This document shows positions 1-8,109 of a stretch of DNA of 39,801 nt, piece by piece. Below the pieces are notes generated by a model. The model was not told the DNA's origin, did no database searches, and worked only from the letters and a program-made list of their open reading frames with translations. The position numbers were made by a program, and so were the translations under genes. How positions within the stretch are numbered: position 1 is the stretch's first letter; the number at the start of each line of letters is the position of its first letter. The DNA lies in assembly GCA_001781125.1 (NCBI GenBank), contig MFKT01000008.1:1-39801 (forward strand), in the 5' to 3' direction. Source of the stretch: Candidatus Kaiserbacteria bacterium RIFCSPHIGHO2_01_FULL_53_29 (GTDB lineage Bacteria > Patescibacteriota > Minisyncoccia > Phycocordibacterales > UBA2100).

Positions 1-2
1 GA

Positions 3-89
3 GAACCTTTGACGCCCCTATTAATGTTGGATATCCGCATGCTCCTTCATCGTGAAGGAGTGCAATATGTATCTGAGGTTATGCACTAA
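3..89 (+). CDS. C-terminal fragment of an upstream ORF cut by the window edge (...EPLTPLLMLDIRMLLHREGVQYVSEVMH*)
   Basis: Open frame from the window start to TAA at 87-89, convergent with and overlapping the HAD gene stop by 4 nt; too short to identify. Confidence 0.3.
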   Translation, partial: EPLTPLLMLDIRMLLHREGVQYVSEVMH

Positions 90-763
90 AAAAGCCTCGC
101 AACGTCAACCTCATCGAGACGTTCGACGACTTCGTTTACGCCCGGAAGCGCCTGCAAACTTGCGTGCGATTGCTTTGGTCCGATAGCAAGGATATACCCG
201 ATACCGGCAGCGTATGCGGCGGCAATACCGGAGCGCGCATCTTCGATCACCACACAATCTTCGGGTTTCAGAGAAAGTATATTGGCAGCTTTGAGATAAA
301 TATCGGGAGCGGGTTTTCCGGGAAACGTACCGTCGTCGTTTACGACTTTTTCCATATCAAACCATGTGTCGAGATGCAGCATCTCGTTGAAAAATCCGAC
401 ATTCATTTTTGGTGATGACGTGGCAATGGTAAATGGAATATTGCGCTGTCGTAACGTATCAAGTAGATGCGGGGCGCCCGGCGCGAGTCGGTATTCGGAT
501 CCAAGCCCTCTTGCCACTTCTTGATAGAGTAGTTCTTTCTTCGTTGCCAATCGTTGGAGTTCGCGCGGTTCGATCTCACTCCCAAAAAGGTATTCCAGCA
601 CGCCCTTGTTGGTGCGGCCGTGAAAAACGTTTTTGAATTCTTCGTCGCTCAATCTTCTTCCAGTGATCTCAAAAGCGGTCTTTTTCCATATCGCATCGTG
701 AAGCTCCTGATCCAACAGAAGGACTCCGTTGAAATCAAAAATGAGCCCCTTGAACTTTTCCAT
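86..763 (-). CDS. HAD-superfamily hydrolase (beta-phosphoglucomutase-like)
   Basis: KGLIFDFNGVLLLD (motif I variant), TIATSSP (motif II), GKPAPDIYLKAA and CVVIEDARSGIAAAYAAG (motifs III/IV). Confidence 0.9.
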   Translation of the reverse strand: MEKFKGLIFDFNGVLLLDQELHDAIWKKTAFEITGRRLSDEEFKNVFHGRTNKGVLEYLFGSEIEPRELQRLATKKELLYQEVARGLGSEYRLAPGAPHLLDTLRQRNIPFTIATSSPKMNVGFFNEMLHLDTWFDMEKVVNDDGTFPGKPAPDIYLKAANILSLKPEDCVVIEDARSGIAAAYAAGIGYILAIGPKQSHASLQALPGVNEVVERLDEVDVARLF

Positions 764-766
764 TTG

Positions 767-2083
767 TTACGCGTGCGCTTCGTTTTTCCACGCGCCGATG
801 CGGCGGCGTTTGAGGTAGTTGGGAAGCTCGGGGAGGGGAATAGCGTCTTGGGAATTGGTGGAAACTTCGCGCACGAGAATGGTGCCTTCCATCGCTTCTT
901 TGTGTCCCATGATGAGAATGTAGGGCACCGCAAGTGTGCGCGCTGCCGCCATCTGCTCGCCGATGCGGTCAAACCAAAGTCCCTGGTGCACGGGAATTGC
1001 TGCGCGCCGCAGGTTTTCCATCACCGAAAGCGCGCGGCGGCGCGCCTCCGCGCCCAAGTGGGCAAAGTAGATCGCGGGCTGCGCATCAGCGGGCTTCACG
1101 CTTGCCCCGCTAGAAGCTTTGCTTCTGGCGGGGCGCGTCTTCCCGCGCACTTCGCAGGTGATGGATATCATCGCGGCTGATGCAGGCGATCTCGAAAAAC
1201 GACTTGCCAATGGGTCGTAGCGGCCACCGAATGCGAGCGGCACCGAGGCGCCGCTTTCCGCGTCCACCGTAGAGATCTCAAAAAGAGAATGCGACCAGCA
1301 ATCGCGGCTCCCGAGAATGTGTGCATCCAATTCATACGGCAATCCGAACATCTCGAGATATTCCAACAGTTCCCAAAAACGCCGGCGCTCCTCTTCGGTC
1401 AGATATTCCATCGCTTGTGGCGCGCGCGGCGCTGCCGGGTGACCGCGCTCGATTAATTGCACAAGAGTTCCCAGTGGGTCGGTGGCAGCGCGCGGACGCA
1501 GCGTCGGCGAGATGGATTCGATGTGTTTGCGTAAATACAGTCCGACGTCGCGGACGTATCGATTGGAAGAATCTGACGAGCCGATATTGTTGATGCTCAA
1601 GACTCGCTCGCCGATGCCTGATTCTTCTGCGATCGCATTTGCAACGATGATGAGAAGTGCTTCGGCGATCGCACTCGATGGCCCCACGACATGCAGCTCA
1701 AGCGATATTGATGCGGGCGAGGAGGTACTCGCGAGTGTGCGCCACGCGAGCAATGTTTCGTCACTCTGCGCCACAGGACGTGCAGTCCCCGGTCCTGCCG
1801 ACACCGGCTGAATTGTCTGAATGGCGGGCAAACAGATCAGGCACTTGCGCGCGGATGAGAGGAGTGTCCTCTCGTCGCGCCGTGCGAATGAGATCTCCGG
1901 CTCGATCTCCGCGAGCGACATGATCGGGCGCTTGATGCTCCCCGCACTCGACACGGTGCGGGGGATCAGGTCGAGCTGTAAGAATCCATAATACTCTGCA
2001 ATGCGGATCGCCGAGTCGAGGAACGCGGCGGTGTTGGAATGGCGCGTGTCTTTTAATCTAATCATTGGAATAGCGAGCTTCAC
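767..2083 (-). CDS. HisRS/HisZ-like class II aminoacyl-tRNA synthetase paralogue, divergent
   Basis: FGGRYD motif, ERVLSINNIGSSDSSNRYVRDVGLYLRKH, and a C-terminal anticodon-binding-like region (RRAAIPVHQGLWFDRIGEQMAAARTLAVPYILIMG). The RGLDYY-type motif is altered and motif 2 is not recognisable. Confidence 0.7.
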   Translation of the reverse strand: MKLAIPMIRLKDTRHSNTAAFLDSAIRIAEYYGFLQLDLIPRTVSSAGSIKRPIMSLAEIEPEISFARRDERTLLSSARKCLICLPAIQTIQPVSAGPGTARPVAQSDETLLAWRTLASTSSPASISLELHVVGPSSAIAEALLIIVANAIAEESGIGERVLSINNIGSSDSSNRYVRDVGLYLRKHIESISPTLRPRAATDPLGTLVQLIERGHPAAPRAPQAMEYLTEEERRRFWELLEYLEMFGLPYELDAHILGSRDCWSHSLFEISTVDAESGASVPLAFGGRYDPLASRFSRSPASAAMISITCEVRGKTRPARSKASSGASVKPADAQPAIYFAHLGAEARRRALSVMENLRRAAIPVHQGLWFDRIGEQMAAARTLAVPYILIMGHKEAMEGTILVREVSTNSQDAIPLPELPNYLKRRRIGAWKNEAHA

Positions 2084-2675
2084 TCGGAAGCAGTCCTATC
2101 TCATTGAGAGGATACAGGCGCAAGAGCACGCGGCCGACGATATCTTCGCGCGGAAGCGTACCCCAGACGCGTGAATCGGAGGAGACGCGGCGATTGTCGC
2201 CGAGGACGAAATATTCGTCAGGGCCGAGAGTAACCTCCATCTCATTTCGCCCCCCAAGGTTGATGGGATCGAGGTAAGGCTCTGCGAGCGTGAAGCCCTG
2301 GGGGTGTTCTGTGTTGATGATCGTCACTTCTTGTCCGGAAAGGACGACCTTTTCTCCGGGCAGACCGATAATTCGCTTAATGAGTGCGCGGCTCGTTTCT
2401 TGCGGAAGGTCAAAGATGATGATGTCGCCCCGCTGCGGACTGCTGAAGTCGTATGAAACACGATCGACAATAAGATAATTCCAATCGTCGAAGTCGGGTT
2501 CCATCGAGGCGCCGGAAACGACGTAGGGAGCGGCGACAAAGAAGCGAATAAAGAGTGCAAGACCGAGTGCGACCACCGTGTAGCCGAGCAAACCGCGATT
2601 AGAATTCTTTTTGATACTCGCCCCGTTAGAGAATGCGTTGGATTTCGTCTCTGGTGTCACGGGAGTTTCGTTCAT
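2058..2675 (-). CDS. lepB: Signal peptidase I
   Basis: N-terminal TM, SGASMEPDF (catalytic Ser), RGDIIIFDLP, LIKRIIGLPGEKV (catalytic Lys), YFVLGDNRRVSSDSRVWG. Confidence 0.95.
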   Translation of the reverse strand: MNETPVTPETKSNAFSNGASIKKNSNRGLLGYTVVALGLALFIRFFVAAPYVVSGASMEPDFDDWNYLIVDRVSYDFSSPQRGDIIIFDLPQETSRALIKRIIGLPGEKVVLSGQEVTIINTEHPQGFTLAEPYLDPINLGGRNEMEVTLGPDEYFVLGDNRRVSSDSRVWGTLPREDIVGRVLLRLYPLNEIGLLPSEARYSND

Positions 2676-2921
2676 AGACGATTTGAACTACGAACTTTGT
2701 GATGGCGAGTCTCTAATGGGGTCCGTGATGAATCATTCCACATCACGGGATCGGGCATGTGCGATATTCTACTGTGCACGAGCCGTTGACACCAAGTGTT
2801 TGTGATGTCCCATCACGAGAATTTTTGATTTTTAATTTTCAATTTCCAAAATCGTTGCTAAATTGGGCATTATTTGAAAATTGATACTTGTAAATTGGTA
2901 AATTGCGGATATCATCCGCTC

Positions 2922-3512
2922 ATGGCATGGGTAATCGTCGGTTTAGGCAATCCGGGAGAGGAATATGAGGGCACACGGCACAACAGTGGCCGCGTGGCGC
3001 TTGATTATTTTGCAAAAACCTTTGAATTTACCGAGTGGAAGGAGGACAAGAGCGCGAAAGCGCATGTCGCAAGCGGAATGATAGGCAAAACAGCCATTGT
3101 TTTGGTCGCTCCCGACACATTTATGAACAAATCCGGCGCTGCGGTCACGAAATTCGTGAAAAGTCAGAAGGCCGCAGAGCGTATGGTAGTGATATACGAT
3201 GACCTCGACCTGCCGCTAGGCTCTCTTAAGCTCTCATTCAATAGAGGAAGCGGTGGGCATAGGGGAGTCGAGTCAATAATGAGTACCGTAAAGACTAAGA
3301 AGTTCACGCGCGTGCGCATCGGCGTTTCACCGGAGACCGCAGGCGGTAAGCTTAAGAAGCCGCAGGGCGAAAAAGAAGTTGTGGATTTCATTTTGGCCAA
3401 ATTTAAACCGTCCGAACTCGACGAACTCAAGAAAGTTTTCAAAAAAGTCGCCCAAGCACTCGAAGCGACGGTACTCGAAGGTCCCGAGCGTGCGATGAAT
3501 CAGTTTAATTGA
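2922..3512 (+). CDS. pth: Peptidyl-tRNA hydrolase
   Basis: MAWVIVGLGNPGEEYEGTRHNSGR, DTFMNKSGAAV, VIYDDLDLPLG, GGHRGVESI. ATG at 2922 is preferred over the ORF-track start at 2874. Confidence 0.95.
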   Translation: MAWVIVGLGNPGEEYEGTRHNSGRVALDYFAKTFEFTEWKEDKSAKAHVASGMIGKTAIVLVAPDTFMNKSGAAVTKFVKSQKAAERMVVIYDDLDLPLGSLKLSFNRGSGGHRGVESIMSTVKTKKFTRVRIGVSPETAGGKLKKPQGEKEVVDFILAKFKPSELDELKKVFKKVAQALEATVLEGPERAMNQFN

Positions 3513-3573
3513 CGCGGTTTCTGCATTGTGATTAACTGCTGGCCGGCCCGATCTTCAACCCTGGGCTAGGGAG

Positions 3574-3894
3574 GTGGAAATGCAGATGGATCAGGATCCG
3601 AGGAAGACTTTCCGTAATCTGAAACACGACTGGCGGCACGATAGTGGATTCAGGGTCGAATTCGCCGGTCTCATGTGGGACCTTGAAGCCCCCGCCGGTG
3701 CCTCCATCAGCGGGACCGGATTCCAGATGGAGGGAGGTGTGGTCTGGTCGCCCTACGGTAAGGATCATATCGAGATGGAGAATAACAAGGGCGTAAAATC
3801 CGCTTGGCCCGTAGAAGCTGCGGACAACGTCCGCAACCTTCGTGGTCAGTTGTTGTGGGTCAATCCCGTGCTCTATCCCCAGGCCGAAGCCTGA
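3574..3894 (+). CDS. Hypothetical protein
   Basis: 106-codon ORF with an upstream GGGAGGT Shine-Dalgarno-like sequence and a downstream intrinsic terminator. Confidence 0.55.
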   Translation: MEMQMDQDPRKTFRNLKHDWRHDSGFRVEFAGLMWDLEAPAGASISGTGFQMEGGVVWSPYGKDHIEMENNKGVKSAWPVEAADNVRNLRGQLLWVNPVLYPQAEA

Positions 3895-3936
3895 ATCAAG
3901 AACAGATCTTGTTTAAGAGATTATCGCCTAGAGCGG

Positions 3937-3960
3937 ATCGCCTAGGCGATTCGTTTTTTT
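3937..3960 (+). terminator. Intrinsic terminator (ATCGCCTAGGCGAT hairpin followed by T7)
   Basis: 14-nt palindrome then tcgttttttt. Confidence 0.7.
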
Positions 3961-3963
3961 CAA

Positions 3964-5088
3964 TTAAGCAGCGGGCTTCAGAGTCATCCTTCGATCCTTC
4001 GGTTCGAAGAAGGTGATTGTGAAGGGATACACTTTGCCGAGTTCCAATTTCGCGCGCAGATCTTCTTCGCCCGCGAATTCGGAGATGTGCACGAGACCGG
4101 CGACACCCTCTTCGATAGAAGCGAGCGCGCCATGCTTGTTGTATTTGATGACGACGGCATCCACTTTTTGATCCTTTTTGTATTTCGCACCGGCAGCGTT
4201 CCACGGATCGTCGAGCAGGGCTTTGATGGAGAGCGATATCTTGTCATCCTTTATCTCGATGACCTTCACTTTGACCTGTTCGCTCACTTTGTAGCGCGTC
4301 TTGGGATTTTCCACGAGCGCCCAGTCCATTTCCGAGATATGCACAAGTCCTTCGAGCCCCTCTTCGAGCTTCACGAAGACCCCGAATTCGGTCGCACCCG
4401 TGACGATGCCATCCAACACATCGCCCACCTTATATTTCTCGACAAGTGGCGCACGCTCCGTCACGCCTGCGCCGCGCTCCGAGAAAATAAGTTTCTGCTC
4501 TTTGGGGCTTGCGGTAATGACCATGACCTCAAGCTTGGTCCCGACCATTTTCTTAAGTTCGGCAAATATTTTTTCCTTATCGCCGTCGGGCACTCTCGGA
4601 TAGTGCGCGGGTGCGAGCTGAGAGGCCGGCAAGAATCCTGCGAGGCCATTCCAGTTGATGATGAGACCGCCTTTGTTGGCATCGACAACGGTGAGCTCGA
4701 AGGCCGTTTTCTTTTGCAGGGCCTGCTCCGCCTCGTTCCAGATGACCGCCTGCCGCGCCTCGCGCAGCGAGAGCTCGACGTAGCCCTCGGCGTTGTCCAT
4801 GCCCACGACCTTCGCGGTCACGGTGTCGCCGATGTTCACGTTCTTCAGCGCTTCACGCGCAGAGAGGTATTCGCGTCCGTAGATGATACCCGTACCATAC
4901 GGAGGAAGGTCGATAAAGACCCGCGCGCGGCCGACCGCGACCACGGGGCCCTCGACGACATCATCTATCACGGGAGGCGTACCCGATTTCTGGAGCAAGT
5001 CCGCCATCGGCCCCTCCTTCTCTACTGTTGTCTCTGTCTCGTCTTCCTCACCTCCAACAACTTTCCTCACTTCATCTTCTGAATTCAT
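3964..5088 (-). CDS. rpsA: 30S ribosomal protein S1-like protein (four S1 domains)
   Basis: Repeated S1-domain signatures: GDVLDGIVTGATEFGVFVKLEEGLEGLVHISEMDW, VDAVVIKYNKHGALASIEEGVAGLVHISEF. Confidence 0.9.
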   Translation of the reverse strand: MNSEDEVRKVVGGEEDETETTVEKEGPMADLLQKSGTPPVIDDVVEGPVVAVGRARVFIDLPPYGTGIIYGREYLSAREALKNVNIGDTVTAKVVGMDNAEGYVELSLREARQAVIWNEAEQALQKKTAFELTVVDANKGGLIINWNGLAGFLPASQLAPAHYPRVPDGDKEKIFAELKKMVGTKLEVMVITASPKEQKLIFSERGAGVTERAPLVEKYKVGDVLDGIVTGATEFGVFVKLEEGLEGLVHISEMDWALVENPKTRYKVSEQVKVKVIEIKDDKISLSIKALLDDPWNAAGAKYKKDQKVDAVVIKYNKHGALASIEEGVAGLVHISEFAGEEDLRAKLELGKVYPFTITFFEPKDRRMTLKPAA

Positions 5089-5360
5089 TTTTTATGGACG
5101 CTTTCGGTGCCTTTCTGCTTGCGCTACCGTGTCAGTCGGCAGAAAGGTATGAACCGTGCGTACACTATTAAATTGTATGGGGAGTATAGTGGATATCAGA
5201 TGAAATGTCAAAAAAGGGAAGGGGTTGGCCCGCCGGTACCAACCCCCCTGTTCCCATACATGACCTCCCAATGAGAGGAAGATACGCGGACCCACTCCAG
5301 ACTTACGCCTAAGGCCAATTCATTGTGACCTCCTTCAGGACAGAGTCCTGCGGCCCATGT

Positions 5361-5477
5361 TCAGGTGACGACGACCTTCTTCCGGTTGCTGGTGATCGCG
5401 GAATGACCGTTGCTGCGCCGAATTGCCATTGCGCTGGTCTGCGTGATCTGCAGCGACCGGGTGTTTGCCATCTTCAT
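5361..5477 (-). CDS. Small basic protein, 38 aa (MKMANTRSLQITQTSAMAIRRSNGHSAITSNRKKVVVT)
   Basis: Strong SD: minus-strand reads CCAGGAGGTCTGCC-ATG; in-frame with the longer ORF-track entry 5361..5558. Confidence 0.45.
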   Translation of the reverse strand: MKMANTRSLQITQTSAMAIRRSNGHSAITSNRKKVVVT

Positions 5478-5625
5478 GGCAGACCTCCTGGTTCGCGGGA
5501 ACGAACCAAACTCTATCTCCTCGGACGTCCCGTGGAAACGTTTGGTCGAGGCTTGCACAAGCCTACGCTCAAGCTACTCGCTCTCTCTTTAATAGTCAAC
5601 CTGCGCGCGGGGATAGAATCAATAT

Positions 5626-5653
5626 AAAAAAACGAGGCCGACAGGAAGCCTCG
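5626..5653 (-). terminator. Intrinsic terminator on the minus strand
   Basis: Minus strand: CGAGGC-TTCCTGTCG-GCCTCG-TTTTTTT. Confidence 0.7.
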
Positions 5654-5696
5654 ACGCAAAACATTCGAGAACTTCCTGTCGGACATTCTTCAGCGC

Positions 5697-5864
5697 CTAC
5701 GAGGTGCGGTGCACCTCCGGCGTCGTCGAAATTGGCGCGGGTTTGGGCGTGGGCAGAACGCGACCTCGACGATCCACCTCGACTTGCGAAGCGCCTGAGT
5801 TTGCGGGCTGTTGTGTTGGGATGTCCCCAACACGAGTTGGCATTCCCTTGTGATCCAGTTCCAT
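5697..5864 (-). CDS. Small protein, 55 aa (MELDHKGMPTRVGDIPTQQPANSGASQVEVDRRGRVLPTPKPAPISTTPEVHRTS)
   Basis: Strong SD (TTGGAGGTGAC-ATG) on the minus strand, and the terminator at 5626-5653 lies just downstream. This frame is not in the supplied ORF track; I translated it by hand. Confidence 0.5.
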   Translation of the reverse strand: MELDHKGMPTRVGDIPTQQPANSGASQVEVDRRGRVLPTPKPAPISTTPEVHRTS

Positions 5865-5961
5865 GTCACCTCCAAAGTCTGCTCGCCATGCGGCCGTCTT
5901 CCAGTGAAGTCCCGCAGGCGTACTTCAAATATTCACGTTCCTGCTCCGCATGTCAATCTGT

Positions 5962-5967
5962 TATAAT
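5962..5967 (+). promoter_or_regulatory. -10 box TATAAT, 6 nt upstream of ATG 5974 (leaderless start)
   Basis: ttaTAATgtgaatATG. Confidence 0.55.
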
Positions 5968-5973
5968 GTGAAT

Positions 5974-6615
5974 ATGATTTTGACGTTCCATGAGGGCGCG
6001 TGCATACGCGCGAGTGCGGGGGAAACCACTTTGGTTTTTGGGCCCGTCTCGAAGCAATCCAAGAATTTCAAGCCTACCAATTTCGGCGCCGACGTCGCGT
6101 TCATTCCGCTTAATCATCCCGACATGAACGGCTCCGAAGAAGCGGGGCGTGGCGAGAGGCAGCCTTTTGTGATTTCCGGTCCGGGCGAGTACGAGGTCAA
6201 AGATATGACAGCCGCAGGATTCTCGACGGGTTCGAAATACGGAGGCGAGCCTCGCCCCGCCGATGGCGGGGCACGCATCAACAGCGTTTTCTCCGTGCAC
6301 TTCGACGGCATGTCCATTCTCTACCTCGGAGCCTTGGGCGATCTCGATCTGCCGGGCGACGTCTTGGAGATGGATTCGCCCGATGTGCTCATCATTCCTA
6401 TTGGTGGTGCTGGTACACTCACTGCGTCAGAAGCGCAAAAGCTCGCGGTGAAGCTCGAGGCGAAAATCATTATCCCCGTCCTCTACGATGAAAAGTCCCT
6501 CAAGCAATTTTTGAAAGAGGCAGGCGAAGAGAGCACGAAGCCGGTCGAAAAGCTCACCATCAAACCGCGCGATCTCGCGGGCAAAGAAAATGAAGTCGTT
6601 GTGTTGTCAGCCTAA
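5974..6615 (+). CDS. MBL-fold metal-dependent hydrolase-like protein (UlaG-like)
   Basis: MILTFHEGACIRASAGETTLVFGP, FIPLNHPD, FVISGPGEYEVKDM, SILYLGALGDL, DVLIIPIGGAGTL. Start chosen from the -10 spacing. Confidence 0.8.
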   Translation: MILTFHEGACIRASAGETTLVFGPVSKQSKNFKPTNFGADVAFIPLNHPDMNGSEEAGRGERQPFVISGPGEYEVKDMTAAGFSTGSKYGGEPRPADGGARINSVFSVHFDGMSILYLGALGDLDLPGDVLEMDSPDVLIIPIGGAGTLTASEAQKLAVKLEAKIIIPVLYDEKSLKQFLKEAGEESTKPVEKLTIKPRDLAGKENEVVVLSA

Positions 6616-6621
6616 TTTCAT

Positions 6622-6921
6622 ATGGTAGTGCAGAAGGTAATAAATAATCTAAAAGATGGTCCCAAGGAGGACAAGATCGCCGTTGCAAGCGGGATCGCCA
6701 TTGCCGTCGTCGTGATCCTCTTGGTGGCATGGGCGATATTTTTCTTTCGTAATATCCAGAAGGGGGGACAGCAGGTGAATTTGAGCAATGGCGCAGCTGA
6801 CTTCCTCCAGATCCCCAACGACACGGTGCCATCTGGGCCGCAAACCCAACCGCAGACGCAAGTACAGCAGACACAAGGTACGGAAAGCGATCAATTAAGT
6901 TCGCCGAATCCGGTCTATTAA
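6622..6921 (+). CDS. Small single-TM membrane protein
   Basis: IAVASGIAIAVVVILLVAWAIFFF followed by a Gln/Thr/Pro-rich tail. Confidence 0.65.
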   Translation: MVVQKVINNLKDGPKEDKIAVASGIAIAVVVILLVAWAIFFFRNIQKGGQQVNLSNGAADFLQIPNDTVPSGPQTQPQTQVQQTQGTESDQLSSPNPVY

Positions 6922-6988
6922 CACCAAATCAAGCAGTATTTGGTTTCAATGTTCAAAAATGGCTACGACCGTGCATGTTTTTGAATAT

Positions 6989-7561
6989 TCAGCTCAGCCC
7001 AAATGTTTCCTTTAGGTGCTTGTCATTTTCAATTTTTTCCACGACCATGTAGAGTACCGACCCACCGAGTCGTAAATCCGCCTTGAGAAGCATTATGATT
7101 TCTTCGCAGTCGTAGGGATAGACCCATACACTGTCTTGCAGCCGGTAAAAACCGAATGATTTCATTGTCTCCCGAAGTGTGTCGCGAACTCGTCGCCGCT
7201 TTTCGGGGATGTCGAAAATGATAACGCGCCACCTTTTATCCCACCGGAAACGAATCTTCTTCGAAAGCGCGACCCCATTGCGTAAAAGTGTATGCCTGCC
7301 CGCGTCGGTTATTCGAGCAAATCTTTCCCCATTCCGCTCTTCGAATGATATGTATCCCTGCTGCTTAAGACGAGTAAGCACGTTGTCCGATTGGTTTTTA
7401 AATCGGTATTTGTTTCTGCCCAAAAGGCCGAATGCCGCTATCGCGTTGGGTGCGATTGCAATGAGGGCAATAACACCCGCCATGCCGATCGTCCCAAGCA
7501 GGGCTCTTTGCACAAGGCCCAAACGACGCACACGTTTCGCTCCCTCTTCGATTTTGCCCAT
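6989..7561 (-). CDS. PaaX/Cas2-like protein: N-terminal membrane/winged-helix region and C-terminal Cas2-like ferredoxin domain
   Basis: KRWRVIIFDIPEKRRRVRDTLRETMKSFGFYRLQDSVWVYPYDCEEI is Cas2/PaaX-C-like; NVLTRLKQQGYISFEERNGERFARITDAG is wHTH-like. No CRISPR array or cas genes in the window. Confidence 0.8.
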   Translation of the reverse strand: MGKIEEGAKRVRRLGLVQRALLGTIGMAGVIALIAIAPNAIAAFGLLGRNKYRFKNQSDNVLTRLKQQGYISFEERNGERFARITDAGRHTLLRNGVALSKKIRFRWDKRWRVIIFDIPEKRRRVRDTLRETMKSFGFYRLQDSVWVYPYDCEEIIMLLKADLRLGGSVLYMVVEKIENDKHLKETFGLS

Positions 7562-7726
7562 GTTTAAAATATCCCACGGTCGTGGGGATTTTTGAATATC
7601 GTTTTTTACGATGTGTGGATATCTGTGGGATCGGAAATAAGCCGTGTAAAGGAATAAAAAAGAAGACCGCCGCGCCGAGAAGAAGTAGGCCCGACGTGGC
7701 GGGGATCTTCTTTCGGCGGGGCAGCG

Positions 7727-8029
7727 TTACCTTTTGTTCACCCCTTCCCGTCCCAGGGTGTGTAGATACTCCTCGAGTTCGCTTAAGGATGGCGCTCTTT
7801 CTGCCAACCGCTTTTCGAGTTGGACATGCGCTTCATCTGCAGCTATCCGCGCTCCATTGTTTGCTCGAACTAACATTGATGCGGCTCGAAGAATTGTTTG
7901 GTGGACGTCCATACCCATAGTCGGCGGCGGCTCGGTACTGACGATGGTGTCGTGTAGATCAAGTAAAAAGGCGATCTCATTGCGACGCGTGACTTCCATC
8001 ATGGCGGTTTCTCCATCAATGTCCGACAT
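7727..8029 (-). CDS. Hypothetical protein
   Basis: 100-codon ORF with acidic, helical composition; intergenic. Confidence 0.45.
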   Translation of the reverse strand: MSDIDGETAMMEVTRRNEIAFLLDLHDTIVSTEPPPTMGMDVHQTILRAASMLVRANNGARIAADEAHVQLEKRLAERAPSLSELEEYLHTLGREGVNKR

Positions 8030-8109
8030 CGAGTGATGTCGCTTTTGGCACTACGCCACAGGCGATTTTGCATTGCAATAAGGGCTGTTTTTGGTACAAT
8101 TAACAAACC

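Noticed and set aside
554-1180. 208-aa plus-strand ORF antisense to the HAD and HisRS-like genes
   Set aside because: Antisense shadow; the minus-strand products have clear family motifs.
4087-5082. 331-aa plus-strand ORF antisense to the S1-domain gene
   Set aside because: Mirror of a clearly coding S1-domain protein; composition is typical of antisense shadow ORFs and no domain is recognisable.
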